A stretch of 64,000 bases of DNA from Bryobacteraceae bacterium (GTDB lineage: Bacteria; Acidobacteriota; Terriglobia; Bryobacterales; Bryobacteraceae): contig JAHCHE010000021.1 in the NCBI GenBank assembly GCA_026129905.1, positions 1-64,000 on the forward strand, in the 5' to 3' direction. The notes below the pieces were generated by a model. It was not told the DNA's origin. It searched no databases and saw only the letters and a program-made list of their open reading frames with translations. Shown in pieces: positions 63,036 through 64,000 of this stretch. The stretch's first letter is position 1. Every line of letters begins with the position of its first letter. The translations under genes were made by a program, and so were the position numbers.

Positions 63036-64000
63036 ATGCCGAGACGCCTGGTTTGGGCCTGTTGTATGGCTGCGACGGCGGCAATCCCGCTGTGGGCGCA
63101 GCAGCGCGTCTTTCAGTCGGTTAAGGCGACGCCGGATCGCATCCAGACGGGGGAGGCGACGGTGACGGTGGAGGCGGCGCTTGCGCAGAACGTCGCGGCC
63201 AGTCGAATGACGGTGCGGTTGGAGCGGGTGCAGGCAGACGGCAGCGCGCAGAATCTCGGCGTGTTCCGCAACGAGGGCGGGCGCCTGACGCTGGCAGTGA
63301 CGTTCCGCGAGGCGGCTCCGGGCCGGATCCAACTGCGGGCCGCCGCGGTTCCTGCATCCCCAGCGATGGTGGCGATGCCGCGGCCAGTCTATTCCGAACC
63401 GGTGTTTATCTCCGTGACGCAGGCCGCCCCGGAGCCAGCCCAGCCGGCGCAAGTGTTTCGCTCGCTCCGGGCGGCGCCGGATCGCATCCAGACGGGAGAG
63501 GCGACGGTGACGGTGGAGGCGGCGCTTGTCGCCGGCATCGCGCCGGGGCGGGTGACGGTTCGCCTGGAACGCCTGGTCCCGAACGCCCGGCAGCCGGAGG
63601 CGCTGGGCAATTTTCGCGATGCCGGCGGGGGACGATTCACCATTGCGGTGACATTCCGCGAACCGACGCCGGGGCGGATTCAATTGCGGGCGGCCGCTGT
63701 TCCGAGCGCGCCGGCAGCCGTGGCGGCGCCCCGGCCGAGCTACTCGGATCCGGTCTTCATCACGGTCAGCCAGGCGCCGCCGGCGAGGCCACCGGTTACG
63801 CAACAGGCCCGGGGATTCCGCGCCGCGATACCGGACGGGTTCGTCTGGAACACGAAGGTGGCGGAGGCCGGCGGTCCGTGGTCGGTCAACAACTTCCGGA
63901 GCCAGTATCTGCGCGGGGGCGTCGTGCCCACGGGCGGATGCGAGATCGAAGGCACGTCGGGACCGGCCAGGCTCGGCGCCGCGGAGCAGTTGCGCAAGGA
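63036..64000 (+). CDS. Secreted protein with internal tandem domains, incomplete at right edge
   Basis: The gene starts at ATG 63036 and stays open to the end of the window, giving at least 321 residues. A signal peptide (PRRLVWACCMAATAAIPLWAQQ) precedes two tandem domains of about 115 residues. Both have A-x-PDRIQTGEATVTVEAAL near the start and PGRIQLRAAAVP near the end; they are probably immunoglobulin-like beta sandwiches. A new region begins at about residue 260 (FRAAIPDGFVWNTKVAEAGG) and continues past the edge. The export signal is odd for an injection-system component assembled in the cytoplasm, so it may mark the first gene after the particle genes or a surface partner. No family is assigned. 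Confidence 0.75.
   Translation, partial: MPRRLVWACCMAATAAIPLWAQQRVFQSVKATPDRIQTGEATVTVEAALAQNVAASRMTVRLERVQADGSAQNLGVFRNEGGRLTLAVTFREAAPGRIQLRAAAVPASPAMVAMPRPVYSEPVFISVTQAAPEPAQPAQVFRSLRAAPDRIQTGEATVTVEAALVAGIAPGRVTVRLERLVPNARQPEALGNFRDAGGGRFTIAVTFREPTPGRIQLRAAAVPSAPAAVAAPRPSYSDPVFITVSQAPPARPPVTQQARGFRAAIPDGFVWNTKVAEAGGPWSVNNFRSQYLRGGVVPTGGCEIEGTSGPARLGAAEQLRK
63126..63527 (+). repeat. Tandem domain repeat, near-identical 57-bp cores
   Basis: Bases 63126-63182 and 63471-63527 match at 55 of 57 positions, and similarity continues through the unit. The period is 345 bp, exactly 115 codons. This is recent in-frame duplication, or strong conservation, inside the secreted repeat gene. Confidence 0.85.

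Noticed and set aside
62244-63803. 519-codon minus-strand open frame opposite the end of the injection operon
   Set aside because: It crosses three plus-strand genes with clear family or signal-peptide evidence, and is His/Arg-rich.

Overview
The window is GC-rich, densely coded chromosomal DNA. It looks like an Acidobacteriota genome, most likely the Solibacter/Bryobacter group. That placement is inferred from gene content: many Tat-exported metabolic enzymes, an Oar-type TonB-dependent receptor, PIG-L-like proteins, CehA/McbA and PD40 proteins, and a large PEGA-domain Ser/Thr kinase. No rRNA, tRNA, CRISPR array, intact insertion sequence or integrase was recognised, and 16S or marker-gene placement was not possible.

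Layout. 1-517: two small minus-strand genes, the first cut by the window edge. 518-1179: non-coding, with a dispersed repeat and strong dyads. 1180-2951: two tandem secreted PIG-L-like genes that have lost the family zinc motif. 2952-7338: a Tat-exported GH95-like glycosidase and an outer-membrane beta-barrel protein, flanked by two copies of a 111-bp repeat. 7375-16179: a signalling island with a 1950-residue Ser/Thr kinase, a PP2C phosphatase, a second kinase and an FHA-domain nucleotidyl cyclase. 16350-22852: a GH2-like glycosidase, a repeat-rich non-coding stretch, a GGCT-like protein, a decayed gene, a sugar isomerase, an amidohydrolase and a Tat protein of unknown role. 22878-29684: DAG-kinase-like lipid kinase, LigA, DedA-family protein, a Tat enolase-superfamily enzyme and an ABC export/FtsX pair. 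29763-40716: TonB receptor, shikimate-dehydrogenase-like enzyme, PD40-CehA metallohydrolase, class III aminotransferase, aromatic amino acid hydroxylase, lysyl-tRNA synthetase and a DUF2270 membrane protein. 40668-53376: esterase-like protein, PD-(D/E)XK protein, tandem metallo-beta-lactamase, a CxxCH-PD40-TPR protein, DUF2059 protein, sulfatase, baeRF protein and NmrA-type reductase.

53475 to the right edge is a tightly packed plus-strand operon encoding a contractile injection system related to Afp/PVC particles. Its order is Pvc16-like protein, sheath, tube, a disordered proline-rich protein, LysM-type hub adaptor, VgrG-like spike, PAAR-like tip, gp25-like baseplate protein, a baseplate-J protein fused to a BNR-type propeller, a tail-protein-I-like protein, and an unfinished secreted repeat protein. 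The tape measure, AAA+ ATPase and any cargo genes would lie beyond base 64000.

How the parts fit. The exported glycosidases, sulfatase, esterase, amidohydrolase, CehA protein and TonB receptor suggest a life spent breaking down complex polysaccharides and organic matter. The kinase-phosphatase-kinase-cyclase cluster could form one phospho-signalling circuit. The injection system is the most distinctive locus. Several genes have a -10-like box only 6-10 nt before the start codon, which suggests leaderless transcripts. Several short dispersed repeats lie beside gene ends.
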